The notes under the pieces are model-generated. The model worked only from the letters and a program-made list of their open reading frames with translations, was not told the origin of the DNA and did no database searches. A stretch of 52,031 nt of DNA from an uncultured Pelagibacteraceae bacterium (lineage in GTDB: Bacteria; Pseudomonadota; Alphaproteobacteria; Pelagibacterales; Pelagibacteraceae), in contig CACNFL010000008.1 in assembly GCA_902619745.1 (NCBI GenBank), forward strand, positions 1-52,031, in the 5' to 3' direction. Shown piece after piece: positions 30,635 through 40,182 of this stretch. The translations under genes were made by a program, and so were the position numbers. Positions within the stretch are counted from its first letter, which is position 1; every line of letters begins with the position of its first letter.

Positions 30635-30897
30635 GTCGTTTGACCGACTATAACGATAAACGAATTTCGTAATAACCATTGCGGACGTGGGGGCAGTACC
30701 CACCACCTCCACCATTACAACTTATGGGGGTGAACTAGATTCGACGGGTGACTAAAGGCTATTCTTTCGTTCGGGATTGTTCCACCGTGACGGGCTAATT
30801 TATAATTGCTAACGAAAGTTACGCACTTGCTGCCTAATTAACTTAGTTAATTAAGCAAACGGGGTCAGGGGCACCTGGCAACAGAACGCCCCCCCCT
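30635..30897 (+). ncRNA. ssrA: tmRNA (ssrA), circularly permuted two-piece alphaproteobacterial type
   Basis: The 3' (acceptor) piece comes first and ends CACCTCC-ACCA at 30714. Its T-arm stem GTGGG/CCCAC encloses a 7-base loop. After an 11-base spacer (30715-30725) the 5' (coding) piece begins GGGGGTG at 30726, which pairs with CACCTCC to form the acceptor stem, then GATTCGACGGG follows. The two pieces also pair through GGCTATT/AATAACC and TTCGTT/AACGAA. The tag frame 30808-30837 reads A-N-E-S-Y-A-L-A-A-stop, with resume codon GCT. A GC-rich pseudoknot and then a T run end the gene. It rescues stalled ribosomes and marks nascent proteins for proteolysis. The 5' end is approximate. Confidence 0.93.
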
Positions 30898-30904
30898 ATT
30901 TAAT

Positions 30905-32947
30905 TTAATTTTTTTTAATTTCAGCTTGAGCGGCTGCCAACCTTGCAACAGGAACTCTATAAGGTGAACAAGAAACATAATTCAATCCTACATTTGAACA
31001 AAAAGTTATACTATGTGGATCTCCTCCATGCTCTCCACAGATACCTAGCTTTAGTTTTTTGTTTTGTTTTCTTCCTTTTTCTACTGCTATTTCAACTAAA
31101 TCTGAAACTCCCTCATCTATTGAAACAAAAGGATCAACAGAAAATATTTTGTTTTCTAAATAATCATTTAAAAATTTACCACTATCATCTCTACTAATCC
31201 CAAAAGTAGTCTGAGTTAAATCATTTGTTCCAAAACTAAAGAATTCTGCGTGCTTAGCGATCTCTTTTGCTTTTATTGCTGCTCTAGGTAATTCAATCAT
31301 CGTTCCTACTAAAAATTCTATTTTTAATTTGTTTTCTTGTTGAACTTGACTAGCAGTTCTAATCACTAATTCTTTCATTATTTTAATCTCAGCCTCTGTA
31401 GACACTAAAGGTATCATTATTTCAGGAAATGCAGATTTAATTTTATTTTTTTTAAGGTAAACCAAAGCCTCGAATATTGCTTTGCATTGCATTTCATAAA
31501 TTTCAGGAAAAGATATTCCCAGACGACATCCTCTATGACCTAACATAGGATTTTGCTCATGGAGCTCTTCAATTCTTGACTCAACCTCTTTAACTGGGAG
31601 ATTAACTATACTAGCAACCTCATTAATTTCTTTTTCTGTACGTGGCAAAAATTCATGTAATGGTGGGTCCAACAATCTAACTGTGACTGGTAATCCACTC
31701 ATGATTTTAAAAATATCTATAAAATCTTTTCTTTGATGCGGTAACAGTTTTTGTAATGGTATTGCTCTGTCTTCTTTTGTTTTAGATAATATCATTTCTC
31801 TTACAGACAAAATTCTTTCTTCATCAAAAAACATATGTTCAGTTCTGCATAGTCCAATACCCTCTGCACCAAAATCTTTTGCTGTTTTGGTATCTTTTGG
31901 TGTCTCAGAATTTGTTCTTACTTTTAATTTTCTAAAGCTATCTGCCCAAGACATTAACTTGGAAAAGTCACCAGATATTTCAGGCTTAACAGTTGAAACA
32001 CTTCCAGCAATAATTCTTCCAGTTGAGCCATCAATAGTGATTACGTCTCCTTCTTTAATCTCTAATGAAGAAGTTTTAAAAGATCTATTTTCATAGTTTA
32101 TATCAATTTCACTTGATCCTGATACACATGGTCTACCCATGCCTCTTGCAACAACAGCTGCATGACTTGTCATCCCTCCTCTAGCAGTTAAAATTCCTTT
32201 AGCGGCATGCATTCCTTGTATATCTTCTGGAGAGGTCTCTACTCTAACCAAAATTGTATCTTGCATCATTGCGGTTAATCTTTCAGCTTCTTCTGATGTA
32301 AATACAACTTTACCACTGGCTGCACCTGGTGATGCTGGCAATCCATTTGCTATTACATTAATTGAACTTTTTTCATCCAAAGTTGGGTGCAAAAGTGTAT
32401 CTAAAGAGTTTGGGTCAATTCTTAATACAGCTTCCTTTTTAGAAATTAATTTTTCTTTAACCATGTCAACTGCAATCTTGACTGCTGATTTTGCTGTTCT
32501 TTTTCCTGATCTTGTTTGAAGCATCCATAGTTTACTATTTTCAACTGTAAACTCTACGTCTTGCATATCTTTGTAATGCATCTCTAATTTTTTCAAAATT
32601 TTTTGAAGTTCTTTAAAGACTTTAGGCATAGATTCTTCCATTGATAATTCTTTTACTTTGGCGTCTCTCCTAGCTTTTTTTGTTATGTATTGAGGAGTCC
32701 TTGTACCCGCCACAACATCTTCGCCTTGTGCATTAATCAAATACTCACCATATATTTCATTTGATCCATCCGATGGATTTCTTGTAAACACAACTCCTGT
32801 TGCACAATCATCACCCATATTTCCAAAAACCATTGATTGAACATTTACAGCAGTTCCCCACTCGGCTGGGATTTGATTTAATTTTCTATAAACTTTAGCT
32901 CTATTACTTTCCCACGATAAAAATACTGCACTTATTGCTCCTAGCAA
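30905..32947 (-). CDS. ppdK: Pyruvate phosphate dikinase, C-terminal part (frame-broken gene)
   Basis: About 680 residues covering the rest of the ATP-grasp domain, the phospho-histidine swivel domain and the PEP/pyruvate-binding barrel. The phospho-His lies in GGMTSHAAVVARGMGRPC. The barrel shows GLCRTEHMFF, LGHRGCRLG and FSFGTNDLTQTTFG. PPDK interconverts pyruvate and PEP for gluconeogenesis. The apparent start (TTG, LLGAISAV) is not real: conserved sequence continues upstream in another frame (KKDFPQDVHEQLLGAIS). The break is at eight A residues (plus-strand T 32975-32982). With the upstream part the total is near the family length of about 880. Convergent with the tmRNA. Confidence 0.9.
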   Translation of the reverse strand: MLGAISAVFLSWESNRAKVYRKLNQIPAEWGTAVNVQSMVFGNMGDDCATGVVFTRNPSDGSNEIYGEYLINAQGEDVVAGTRTPQYITKKARRDAKVKELSMEESMPKVFKELQKILKKLEMHYKDMQDVEFTVENSKLWMLQTRSGKRTAKSAVKIAVDMVKEKLISKKEAVLRIDPNSLDTLLHPTLDEKSSINVIANGLPASPGAASGKVVFTSEEAERLTAMMQDTILVRVETSPEDIQGMHAAKGILTARGGMTSHAAVVARGMGRPCVSGSSEIDINYENRSFKTSSLEIKEGDVITIDGSTGRIIAGSVSTVKPEISGDFSKLMSWADSFRKLKVRTNSETPKDTKTAKDFGAEGIGLCRTEHMFFDEERILSVREMILSKTKEDRAIPLQKLLPHQRKDFIDIFKIMSGLPVTVRLLDPPLHEFLPRTEKEINEVASIVNLPVKEVESRIEELHEQNPMLGHRGCRLGISFPEIYEMQCKAIFEALVYLKKNKIKSAFPEIMIPLVSTEAEIKIMKELVIRTASQVQQENKLKIEFLVGTMIELPRAAIKAKEIAKHAEFFSFGTNDLTQTTFGISRDDSGKFLNDYLENKIFSVDPFVSIDEGVSDLVEIAVEKGRKQNKKLKLGICGEHGGDPHSITFCSNVGLNYVSCSPYRVPVARLAAAQAEIKKN

Positions 32948-32951
32948 TTGT

Positions 32952-33566
32952 TCATGAACATCTTGAGGAAAATCTTTTTTTTGTCTTTTCTCTTACTGTT
33001 CTTTTAAAATCTTCAATTAATCCATCCCAATCACTTTCATCTAAATCTGTATCTAACAAAACACCTTTCGTAAGTTTATAATTTTCAATTAATTCCTCAA
33101 AATGATAACCTTCTACACCCATTACAACATTGCCGTACATTTGAATGAATCTTCTATAACTGTCTTTAGCAAATCTTCCATTTGAGGTTTTAATTGCTAA
33201 AGCTTTGACTGTTTTATCGTTCAGACCCAGATTTAGAATAGTATCCATCATACCTGGCATTGATACTCTTGCGCCAGACCGCACAGACAACAAAAGTGGA
33301 TTTTTTAAGTCCCCAAATTTCTTAGAGACATCTTTTTCGATTAATTTTAATTCTTTTTTAATTTGAGAAATTAAATTTTTATTTAATTTTTTTTTATCCT
33401 TATAAAAAATTTCACAAACTTTTGTAGATATTGTAAAACCAGGAGGTACTGGAAGACCCATTCTTCCCATTTCAGAAAGATTAGCACCTTTGCCACCTAA
33501 AAAGTTTTTAGGATTTTTAATTTTTTTACTATCCTTAGAATTAAAGTTTAATATAAGTTTTTTCAT
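32952..33566 (-). CDS. ppdK: Pyruvate phosphate dikinase, N-terminal part (frame-broken gene)
   Basis: The frame encodes 204 residues: an authentic PPDK N-terminus (GGKGANLSEMGRMGLPVPPGF, then SVRSGARVSMPGMMDTILNLG). It is normal up to VREKTKK and then runs out as RFSSRCS before TGA. Removing one A from the A8 run would continue as KKDFPQDVHEQLLG into the downstream part. As written, this fragment lacks most of the enzyme. The start is ATG 33564-33566, overlapping the glyS stop by one base. The break could be a sequencing error, a real mutation, or one rescued by slippage. Confidence 0.9.
   Translation of the reverse strand: MKKLILNFNSKDSKKIKNPKNFLGGKGANLSEMGRMGLPVPPGFTISTKVCEIFYKDKKKLNKNLISQIKKELKLIEKDVSKKFGDLKNPLLLSVRSGARVSMPGMMDTILNLGLNDKTVKALAIKTSNGRFAKDSYRRFIQMYGNVVMGVEGYHFEELIENYKLTKGVLLDTDLDESDWDGLIEDFKRTVREKTKKRFSSRCS
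32975..32982 (-). other. A8 homopolymer at which the ppdK frame breaks
   Basis: Plus-strand T8, minus-strand A8. Seven A residues give a continuous ACA-AAA-AAA-GAT frame encoding TKKDFPQ. Eight shift it to TKKRFSS and an early TGA. Runs this long are prone to polymerase slippage and to base-calling error. Confidence 0.9.
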
Positions 33567-35632
33567 TAATGGGAGTCGATCAGAGAAAAATTAACATAAT
33601 TGTTGAACGTTTTACACATCATTTGAATTAGTTCCAGCCTATTCTTTTTTATAACCGGATCATCTTCGTTCACAATTACATTGTCAAAAAAGTCAAAAAC
33701 CTCTCTTTTAACACTAGCTAAATTGTCCAATGTTTGAACATAATTTTCATCTTTATTAATGCTTGAAAAATATTTCCTTAATTCACTAATTTTTTTAAAT
33801 AGGTTTTTTTCTAACTCAGTTTTAAAAATACCAGGGTCAGTTGTATTTGATAATTCTATTTCATCATTTTTTAATTCACCGTCTAAAATGTTTGATGCTC
33901 TTTTATAGCTTGCAATAATATCTAAACCATCTGGTTTGTTAATAATTTTATTTAAATGTTTAGCTTTATTAAAAATAATAACAGATTGATCTAAGTTAAA
34001 AGAATTGGTTGATGCTTGAATTATATCATTTCTAATATTTTCCTCCTTCATGTGATATTTTAATCTATCCATTAAAAAATCTGATAATTCATTTTGTAAA
34101 GATTGGTTTTCAAATTCAAAACCTTGATCTAAATACAAGCTTGAAGAATAATTAATTAAATCTTTTATTTTAAAATCTTTTTTATTTTCAACTATTATTC
34201 TTATTACTCCTAATGCTAATCTTCTTAGAGCATATGGATCTTTAGAACTTGTTGGTTTTTGATTTAAACCAAAAAAACCAACCAAAGTATCTATCTTATC
34301 AGCCAAAGAAAGCGCTATACTAAATGGTTTCTTGGGAACTCTTGATCCAGAACCTGTAGGTAAATATTGCTCACTTATAGCCAAAGCTAAATCTTTATCA
34401 AAACCTTGTGCAACTGCAAAATAACCTCCCATCACACCTTGGAGTTCTGGGAATTCACCTACTAGTTCTGATAATAAATCAACTTTACAAATTGATGCTG
34501 ATAATTCAACTTTTTCTTTACTGATTAAAAGTTCATCTGATATCATTCCACCCAATTTTCTCATTCTTTGGGCTTTATCAAAATAACTTCCTAATCCTTT
34601 AAAATAATTCATTGATTTTAAATCAGTAACTTTTTTAACCATATTTTGAGATTTATCTTTTTTCCAAAAAAATTCTGCATCACTTAACCTTGCCTCAACC
34701 ACTCTTTCATTTCCTAATTTAATTAATCCCTTTTTGTCTTTTTTGTTTGCAACCACTAAAAACTCATTGGTAATATTTTCTTTATTATCAAATATAGGAA
34801 AATATTTTTGATGGTATTGCATGGTAATAATTAATATTTCTTTTGGAATATTTAAAAATTTCTTATCAAATTCACAAAGAAGGATATTTGGTTGATCTGT
34901 TAAATCTACAACCTCATTAAGTAATCTGGGATTATGTTGAATCTTAATATTTTTATTTTTTAATATATTGTTGAATTTTTTCTCTATTAACTTTTTTCTT
35001 TCGTTGTGATCAACGATAATATCAATTTTTTTAAAAAAACTTTTATAATTTTTAAATTCTAAGAATAACTTTTTATTTTCCTCAAATTCTTTATCAATAA
35101 AAGTTGAGCTAGAAGATTTTAGGTGATGAAAATTAAAATTTAATTTTTTTTTATCAAATACAGATAAAATTGATTTTAACGGCCTCCCCCAATTTAGGTC
35201 AAAGGTTCCCCAATACATTGATTTTTTCCATTGAATTTTACTTAACAATATTGGGATAAATTCCTCTAGCAATTCATGCGTGTGCAATTTTTTTGATTTT
35301 GTCTTGAAAAAATAAAATTCTCCTTTGTCAGTTTTCTTTTGATAGAGATCCTTTTTTACAATTTTATTTGACCTAACAAACCCCTCTAGTGCTACCTCTG
35401 GTGACTTGATATTTGGACCTTTAATCTCCTCAGATTTTAGTACAACATTTTTTTGAACTCCTTCGAACAATATCACTAGTCTATTTGGTGTTGAGTATGA
35501 TGAGCTTTTTTTAAATAAAATTGATTTTTCTAAAAAAAAATCATTAAAACTTTTAAGTAAATCTTCCCTTAAATTTTGTTGAAGATTTGAAGGTATTTCT
35601 TCACTAAATAATTCTAAAAAAAACTCTGACAT
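33566..35632 (-). CDS. glyS: Glycyl-tRNA synthetase beta subunit
   Basis: A 688-residue beta subunit of the bacterial alpha2beta2 GlyRS. It starts with the typical [14 protein letters not shown]. It also contains WGTFDLNWGRPLKSIL, a GSGSRVPKKPFSIALSLADKIDTLVGFF segment (HD-like region) and a C-terminal anticodon-binding helical domain. It is needed for tRNA recognition with GlyQ. The start overlaps the glyQ stop by one base and its own stop overlaps ppdK by one base, so the sppA-glyQ-glyS-ppdK genes are tightly coupled. Confidence 0.97.
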   Translation of the reverse strand: MSEFFLELFSEEIPSNLQQNLREDLLKSFNDFFLEKSILFKKSSSYSTPNRLVILFEGVQKNVVLKSEEIKGPNIKSPEVALEGFVRSNKIVKKDLYQKKTDKGEFYFFKTKSKKLHTHELLEEFIPILLSKIQWKKSMYWGTFDLNWGRPLKSILSVFDKKKLNFNFHHLKSSSSTFIDKEFEENKKLFLEFKNYKSFFKKIDIIVDHNERKKLIEKKFNNILKNKNIKIQHNPRLLNEVVDLTDQPNILLCEFDKKFLNIPKEILIITMQYHQKYFPIFDNKENITNEFLVVANKKDKKGLIKLGNERVVEARLSDAEFFWKKDKSQNMVKKVTDLKSMNYFKGLGSYFDKAQRMRKLGGMISDELLISKEKVELSASICKVDLLSELVGEFPELQGVMGGYFAVAQGFDKDLALAISEQYLPTGSGSRVPKKPFSIALSLADKIDTLVGFFGLNQKPTSSKDPYALRRLALGVIRIIVENKKDFKIKDLINYSSSLYLDQGFEFENQSLQNELSDFLMDRLKYHMKEENIRNDIIQASTNSFNLDQSVIIFNKAKHLNKIINKPDGLDIIASYKRASNILDGELKNDEIELSNTTDPGIFKTELEKNLFKKISELRKYFSSINKDENYVQTLDNLASVKREVFDFFDNVIVNEDDPVIKKNRLELIQMMCKTFNNYVNFSLIDSH

Positions 35633-36537
35633 TATTTTTGACTATCTAACCAAACGCCTGCTGCAGATTTTGTAATATCTCTTATTCTGGCAATATAACC
35701 TGCTCTTTGTGCAACACTGATTGCACCTCTTGCATCTAAAATATTGAAAACATGACTGGCTTTTAAACATTGATCATATGCTGGTAAAGAAACTTTTTTT
35801 TCTACCAAATCTTTTGCCTCGGACTCATGCATTTCAAACATTTTCAAAAGTGTTTCTACATTTGCGTGTTCAAAATTGTATGCTGAAAATTCTTTTTCGG
35901 CTTGATGAAATACTTCGTGATATTTTACTCCTTCATCATTCCACAATAAATCATAAACATTTTTTTCCTTTTGAGTGAACATACAAATTCTTTCTAATCC
36001 ATAGGTGATTTCAACTGATACAGGTTTACAATCAAATCCAGCCATTTGTTGAAAATAGGTGAATTGAGTAATTTCCATTCCATCACACCACACTTCCCAT
36101 CCCAATCCTGCGGCACCTAATGTTGGACTTTCCCAATCATCTTCAACAAATCTTATATCATGATCATTATGATCTATTCCTATTGTAGATAAACTATTTA
36201 GATAAAGTTTTTTTATATTTTCAGGGGAAGGTTTAATTAAAACTTGAAATTGATAATAGTGTTGTAACCTGTTTGGATTATCTCCATATCTTCCATCTGT
36301 AGGTCTTCTTGATGGTTGTACGTAAGCTGCTTTCCATGGTTTATTTCCAAGTGATCTTAGGGTAGTAGCTGGATGAAAAGTTCCAGCACCAACCTCTATA
36401 TCATAAGGCTGCAAAATAATGCACCCTTTTTTACTCCAAAATTTCTGAAGATTTAAAATTGTATCTTGGAATGTTTGAATTTTTTTGTTTTCTTTTTTTG
36501 CTTTAGAAACCATATCTTTGCCAAATTGATCTTTCAT
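35632..36537 (-). CDS. glyQ: Glycyl-tRNA synthetase alpha subunit
   Basis: A catalytic class II synthetase subunit of up to 301 residues. It shows [56 protein letters not shown] and [12 protein letters not shown], which bind ATP, glycine and tRNA. The N-terminus is about 20 residues longer than usual. ATG 36535-36537 gives 301 residues and overlaps sppA by 35 bases. ATG 36511-36513 (MVSKAKKEN) gives 293 and an 11-base overlap; neither has a clear Shine-Dalgarno sequence. Confidence 0.96.
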   Translation of the reverse strand: MKDQFGKDMVSKAKKENKKIQTFQDTILNLQKFWSKKGCIILQPYDIEVGAGTFHPATTLRSLGNKPWKAAYVQPSRRPTDGRYGDNPNRLQHYYQFQVLIKPSPENIKKLYLNSLSTIGIDHNDHDIRFVEDDWESPTLGAAGLGWEVWCDGMEITQFTYFQQMAGFDCKPVSVEITYGLERICMFTQKEKNVYDLLWNDEGVKYHEVFHQAEKEFSAYNFEHANVETLLKMFEMHESEAKDLVEKKVSLPAYDQCLKASHVFNILDARGAISVAQRAGYIARIRDITKSAAGVWLDSQK

Positions 36538-37309
36538 CTAAAATACTTGCTATTTGATCTACTTGATTGTTGGATGAAGAAAGTTTTTGACTTAACCATC
36601 CTTTTGATTTTTCAAATTTTTTAATTATTACATCTTCACCAAATTTATCCTTTAATATTTCATGTGCGTTACCTATTCCGTCAATTAATCCTAAATTTTT
36701 TGCTTTACTACCTGACCAAAACTCACCTGAAAAAAGTTCTACATCAGATTTCTTTAATTTTGATCCTCTGCTTTTTTCAACAACATCTATAAAATCTTTA
36801 TGAAGATCCAATTGAATATTTTTTAATCTTTCAATATCTTCGTTTTTTTCCTCTAAAAATGGATCAAGTGTGCTTTTGTTTTTGCCAGCAGTATGAATTC
36901 TTCTTTCAACCCCAATTTTTTTTATCAACTCAGTAAATCCAAAAGAAGAATATATCACTCCTATAGATCCAATTATTGAACTTGAATTTGCATAAATTTC
37001 GTCCCCAGCACAAGAAATCAAATAACCTCCAGAGGCTGCTACGTCTTCAGCGAATACAATAACTTTTTTTTTGTGTTTTTTTGCTTGTTGTCTAATAAAA
37101 CTGTAGATTAAATGAGATTGGACTGGTGATCCTCCTGGAGAATTGATTGATATAGCAACACATACTGCTTTTTTCAGAGAAAAAGCCTTTTTAATCAGTT
37201 CTTCTTGACCTGCAAAATCAATACCTTGTTTAAATTTTCCTGCATTACCAATAATCCCACTTAATTTTAATTGAGCAACAATTTTTTTCTTTTTAAAAAA
37301 AGAGAACAT
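36503..37309 (-). CDS. sppA: S49-family peptidase (SppA/SohB-like)
   Basis: A 268-residue member of the signal-peptide-peptidase A family (short form). The nucleophile is S93 (EDVAASGGY) and the likely general base is K145 ([11 protein letters not shown]), forming the Ser-Lys dyad. [10 protein letters not shown] and [10 protein letters not shown] are typical. No clear membrane anchor is present beyond a basic, moderately hydrophobic start, so it may be peripheral. It degrades cleaved signal peptides or other membrane peptides. First gene of the sppA-glyQ-glyS-ppdK run. Confidence 0.93.
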   Translation of the reverse strand: MFSFFKKKKIVAQLKLSGIIGNAGKFKQGIDFAGQEELIKKAFSLKKAVCVAISINSPGGSPVQSHLIYSFIRQQAKKHKKKVIVFAEDVAASGGYLISCAGDEIYANSSSIIGSIGVIYSSFGFTELIKKIGVERRIHTAGKNKSTLDPFLEEKNEDIERLKNIQLDLHKDFIDVVEKSRGSKLKKSDVELFSGEFWSGSKAKNLGLIDGIGNAHEILKDKFGEDVIIKKFEKSKGWLSQKLSSSNNQVDQIASILDERSIWQRYGF

Positions 37310-37349
37310 AGGTAAGTCTTATAGAATTATTTATTGAATATAAAGACTA

Positions 37350-37377
37350 CTTATAATTGAAGAAAATGGTGCGTCAA
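37350..37377 (-). promoter_or_regulatory. Predicted promoter of sppA-glyQ-glyS-ppdK
   Basis: On the minus strand TTGACG (37377-37372), a 16-base spacer and TATAAG (37355-37350). It lies in the 114-base gap between the divergent sppA and ispB starts. The leader would be about 35 bases. The ispB promoter must lie in the same gap; TATACT at about 37403-37408 is a possible -10 without a convincing -35. Confidence 0.5.
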
Positions 37378-37423
37378 TTGATAAGTAATATATATGAACA
37401 AATTATACTAATTTAAAAATGTT

Positions 37424-38437
37424 ATGGGAACAGTTGTACAGCTTAAAAATCAGATAAATGATTCATATTTTCAGCTTAAAGATTCAGTTGAAGAAAAGCT
37501 GATTTTAACCGAAGAAAAAATAAAATCAAAATTATCTAGTGACGTACAGCTAGTTCAAAAAATGACAGATTATCACATAGAAACTGGAGGAAAAAGACTG
37601 AGAGCTTTATTAACGTTGGGTAGTGCAAAATTATGCGGTTACTCTAAAGGCTCTAGAGACATAAATTTAGCTGCGTGCGTTGAATTAATTCACAGCGCAA
37701 CGTTAATGCATGATGATGTAATTGATGAAGGCAGTGTTAGAAGAGGCAAAGAAACTTTAAACAAAGTTTGGGATAATCATTCGTCAGTTTTAATAGGAGA
37801 TTATCTATTAAGTAGATGTTTTGAAATGATGGTAGAAGACGGAAACCTAGAAGTTTTAAAATTATTATCGTCCACTTCATCTAAAATTGCTCAAGGAGAA
37901 GTTCTACAACTTCAACACAAAGGTGAAGTTGATATGCTGGAAGAAACATATTTAAAAATAATCTCAGCTAAAACTGCTGAGTTATTTGCAGCAGCAACTA
38001 AAGTTGGCGCTATTTTATCTGATGCAAAAAATAAAGAAAAAGATGCTTTAGAATTTTATGGAAGAAACTTGGGATTAACTTTTCAAATAGCAGATGACAC
38101 ACTAGACTATAATGCTGAGCTCAAGCTATTTGGTAAAAAAATTGGTCAAGATTTTTTTGAAGGAAAAATTACCTTACCAGTAATTTTACTTTTTCAAAAA
38201 TTAGGAAATAATGAAAAGAAAATTTTATCAAATATGTTTAAAAAAGAGTTAAGAACTAAAGATGACTTTAATCAAATTATTGCTCTTATAAATAAGTATA
38301 AAATAATTCAGGAATGCTATCAGAAAGCACAGCACTATATAAATTTAGCCTCAAATTCTCTAAGTGTATTTAAAGATTCTGAAGAAAAAAATATTCTTAA
38401 AAGATTAACATCATTTAGTTTATCAAGAAATTTTTAA
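37424..38437 (+). CDS. ispB: Long-chain polyprenyl diphosphate synthase (IspB, ubiquinone side chain)
   Basis: A 337-residue trans-prenyltransferase. The first aspartate-rich motif is D97-D-V-I-D101 (LMHDDVIDEG) and the second is in QIADDTLDY. The length, and the small residues before the first motif (SATLM), point to a long product such as octaprenyl or decaprenyl diphosphate for ubiquinone. The shorter-chain synthase of the window (ispA) is a separate gene. The stop overlaps pdxH, which converges, by four bases. Confidence 0.93.
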   Translation: MGTVVQLKNQINDSYFQLKDSVEEKLILTEEKIKSKLSSDVQLVQKMTDYHIETGGKRLRALLTLGSAKLCGYSKGSRDINLAACVELIHSATLMHDDVIDEGSVRRGKETLNKVWDNHSSVLIGDYLLSRCFEMMVEDGNLEVLKLLSSTSSKIAQGEVLQLQHKGEVDMLEETYLKIISAKTAELFAAATKVGAILSDAKNKEKDALEFYGRNLGLTFQIADDTLDYNAELKLFGKKIGQDFFEGKITLPVILLFQKLGNNEKKILSNMFKKELRTKDDFNQIIALINKYKIIQECYQKAQHYINLASNSLSVFKDSEEKNILKRLTSFSLSRNF

Positions 38438-39060
38438 GGACTTAATAAAGACTTTTTCCACTTCCCGGAGTTATCTTTATTATATTTTAATCTCTCGTGA
38501 ATTCTGTTCTCACCATCTAGCCAAAATTCAATACTATCTGGAGATAAAATCCATCCAGACCAGTGACTTGGTCTTGGTACATCTGATTTGTTGCTATATT
38601 TTTTTTTGTAATCTTGTATAGATTTTAACAATTGATCTCGCGAATTTAATTCTTCACTTTGCTTAGAAGCCCATGCTCCTATCCGACTTTCATACGCTCT
38701 AGATGAATAATATTGATCTGCAACCTGATCAGAAACTAAAGTAACCTTTCCATTAATTCTTATTTGTCTTAGGAGACTTTTCCAATGGAAACACATCGCA
38801 GCATACGGATTTTCTTTTAATTCATTTCCCTTTTGACTATTTAAATTTGTATAAAATACAAATCCATCTTTGCTGAAATCTTTAAGTAAAACCATTCTAA
38901 CTGTAGGAATGTTGTTTTTATCTGATGTAGCTAAAGCAACAGCGTTTGGATCATTTGGCTCAGTTTTCTTTGCTTCTTCCATCCATTCATGAAATAAATG
39001 AATTGGATCATCTATATCAAGAAAGCAACTATTAAGACCTAAAGAGTTTTTTTGATTCAT
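38434..39060 (-). CDS. pdxH: Pyridoxamine 5'-phosphate oxidase PdxH
   Basis: A 208-residue FMN enzyme producing pyridoxal phosphate. Recognisable parts are NAVALATSDKNNIPTVRMVLLKDF, VFYTNLNSQKGNEL, the substrate loop YYSSRAYESRIGAWASKQS and PSHWSGWILSPDSIEFW. The length is normal. The start is 33 bases from the divergent aroC ATG. Convergent four-base overlap with ispB. Confidence 0.97.
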   Translation of the reverse strand: MNQKNSLGLNSCFLDIDDPIHLFHEWMEEAKKTEPNDPNAVALATSDKNNIPTVRMVLLKDFSKDGFVFYTNLNSQKGNELKENPYAAMCFHWKSLLRQIRINGKVTLVSDQVADQYYSSRAYESRIGAWASKQSEELNSRDQLLKSIQDYKKKYSNKSDVPRPSHWSGWILSPDSIEFWLDGENRIHERLKYNKDNSGKWKKSLLSP

Positions 39061-39080
39061 AATTTAAACAAAATAATCTA

Positions 39081-39086
39081 TATAAT
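39081..39086 (+). promoter_or_regulatory. Consensus -10 box of aroC (leaderless)
   Basis: A perfect TATAAT ends seven bases before the aroC ATG at 39094, so the transcript start would coincide with the start codon. No good -35 is present at 16-18 bases. It lies in the 33-base gap shared with the divergent pdxH. Confidence 0.5.
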
Positions 39087-39093
39087 ATAAATA

Positions 39094-40176
39094 ATGTCAT
39101 TTAATACTTTTGGAAAGCTATTTCGTTTCACTACTTGGGGAGAATCTCATGGACCTGCAATTGGTTGTATTGTTGATGGTTGTCCTCCAAACATAAATCT
39201 TAAAGAGCAAGATATTCAAGTAGAATTAGACAAAAGAAAACCAGGACAATCTAAATTTACAACTCAGAGAAAAGAGGATGACAAAGTTCAAATATTGTCA
39301 GGAGTATTTGAGGGTAAAACTACAGGAACACCTATTTCTCTCATAATCTACAACAAAGATATGAGGTCCAAAGATTATAGTAATATTAAAGATAAGTTCA
39401 GACCAGGTCATGCAGATTTTACTTATTTTAAAAAATATGGAATTAGAGACTATAGAGGTGGTGGTAGATCTTCTGCTAGAGAAACCGCAGCAAGAGTTGC
39501 CGCCGGTGCAATAGCAAAAGTTGTACTTCAAAAAAAATTAGGTAAAAAATTTAAAGTAATTGGTGCAGTAACTCAGCTAGGAATTCTTGGATGTGATACA
39601 AATCAATGGAACGATAAAGTAATTTCAAAAAATCCATTTTTTTGTCCAGATAAATCAATGATTAAATTATGGGAAAAATATTTGCTTGGTGTAAGAAAAT
39701 CAGGATCCTCATGTGGAGCAGTGATTGAAATAAGAGCAAGAGGTATCCCAGTTGGTTTAGGTGCTCCAATTTATTCAAAATTGGATACTGACATAGCTTC
39801 AGGTCTAATGAGTATTAATGCAGTTAAAGGTGTAAATATTGGAGCAGGAATGAACTCAGCACAATTAAGTGGAGAACAAAATTCAGATGAAATTTCTTCA
39901 AAAGGAAATAAATTAAAATTCAATTCAAATAAAGCGGGTGGAATTCTTGGTGGAATATCTACTGGCCAAGAAATTATTGCATCTTTTGCTGTTAAACCAA
40001 CATCGTCAATTTTAACTAGTAGAAAAACTATAAATAAATTTGGGAAAAATACTTCAATATCTGTTAAAGGTAGACATGATCCTTGTGTAGGAATTAGAGC
40101 TGTACCAATTGGTGAAGCTATGATGAACTGTGTTTTACTTGACCACTACTTAATGAATAAAGCCCAATGTAGTTAG
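39094..40176 (+). CDS. aroC: Chorismate synthase AroC
   Basis: A 360-residue FMN-dependent enzyme forming chorismate from EPSP, the last common step of aromatic synthesis. It shows [20 protein letters not shown] at the N-terminus, [31 protein letters not shown] in the middle and [16 protein letters not shown] near the end. These are the three family signatures. It converges on dxs with only six bases between stops. Confidence 0.98.
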   Translation: MSFNTFGKLFRFTTWGESHGPAIGCIVDGCPPNINLKEQDIQVELDKRKPGQSKFTTQRKEDDKVQILSGVFEGKTTGTPISLIIYNKDMRSKDYSNIKDKFRPGHADFTYFKKYGIRDYRGGGRSSARETAARVAAGAIAKVVLQKKLGKKFKVIGAVTQLGILGCDTNQWNDKVISKNPFFCPDKSMIKLWEKYLLGVRKSGSSCGAVIEIRARGIPVGLGAPIYSKLDTDIASGLMSINAVKGVNIGAGMNSAQLSGEQNSDEISSKGNKLKFNSNKAGGILGGISTGQEIIASFAVKPTSSILTSRKTINKFGKNTSISVKGRHDPCVGIRAVPIGEAMMNCVLLDHYLMNKAQCS

Positions 40177-40182
40177 CTTAAA

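Noticed and set aside
30513..30720. Integration site of a mobile element at the tmRNA
   Set aside because: Elements normally enter at the 3' end of ssrA. The accessory genes are on the 5' side, there is no integrase, and I found no duplicated tmRNA end.
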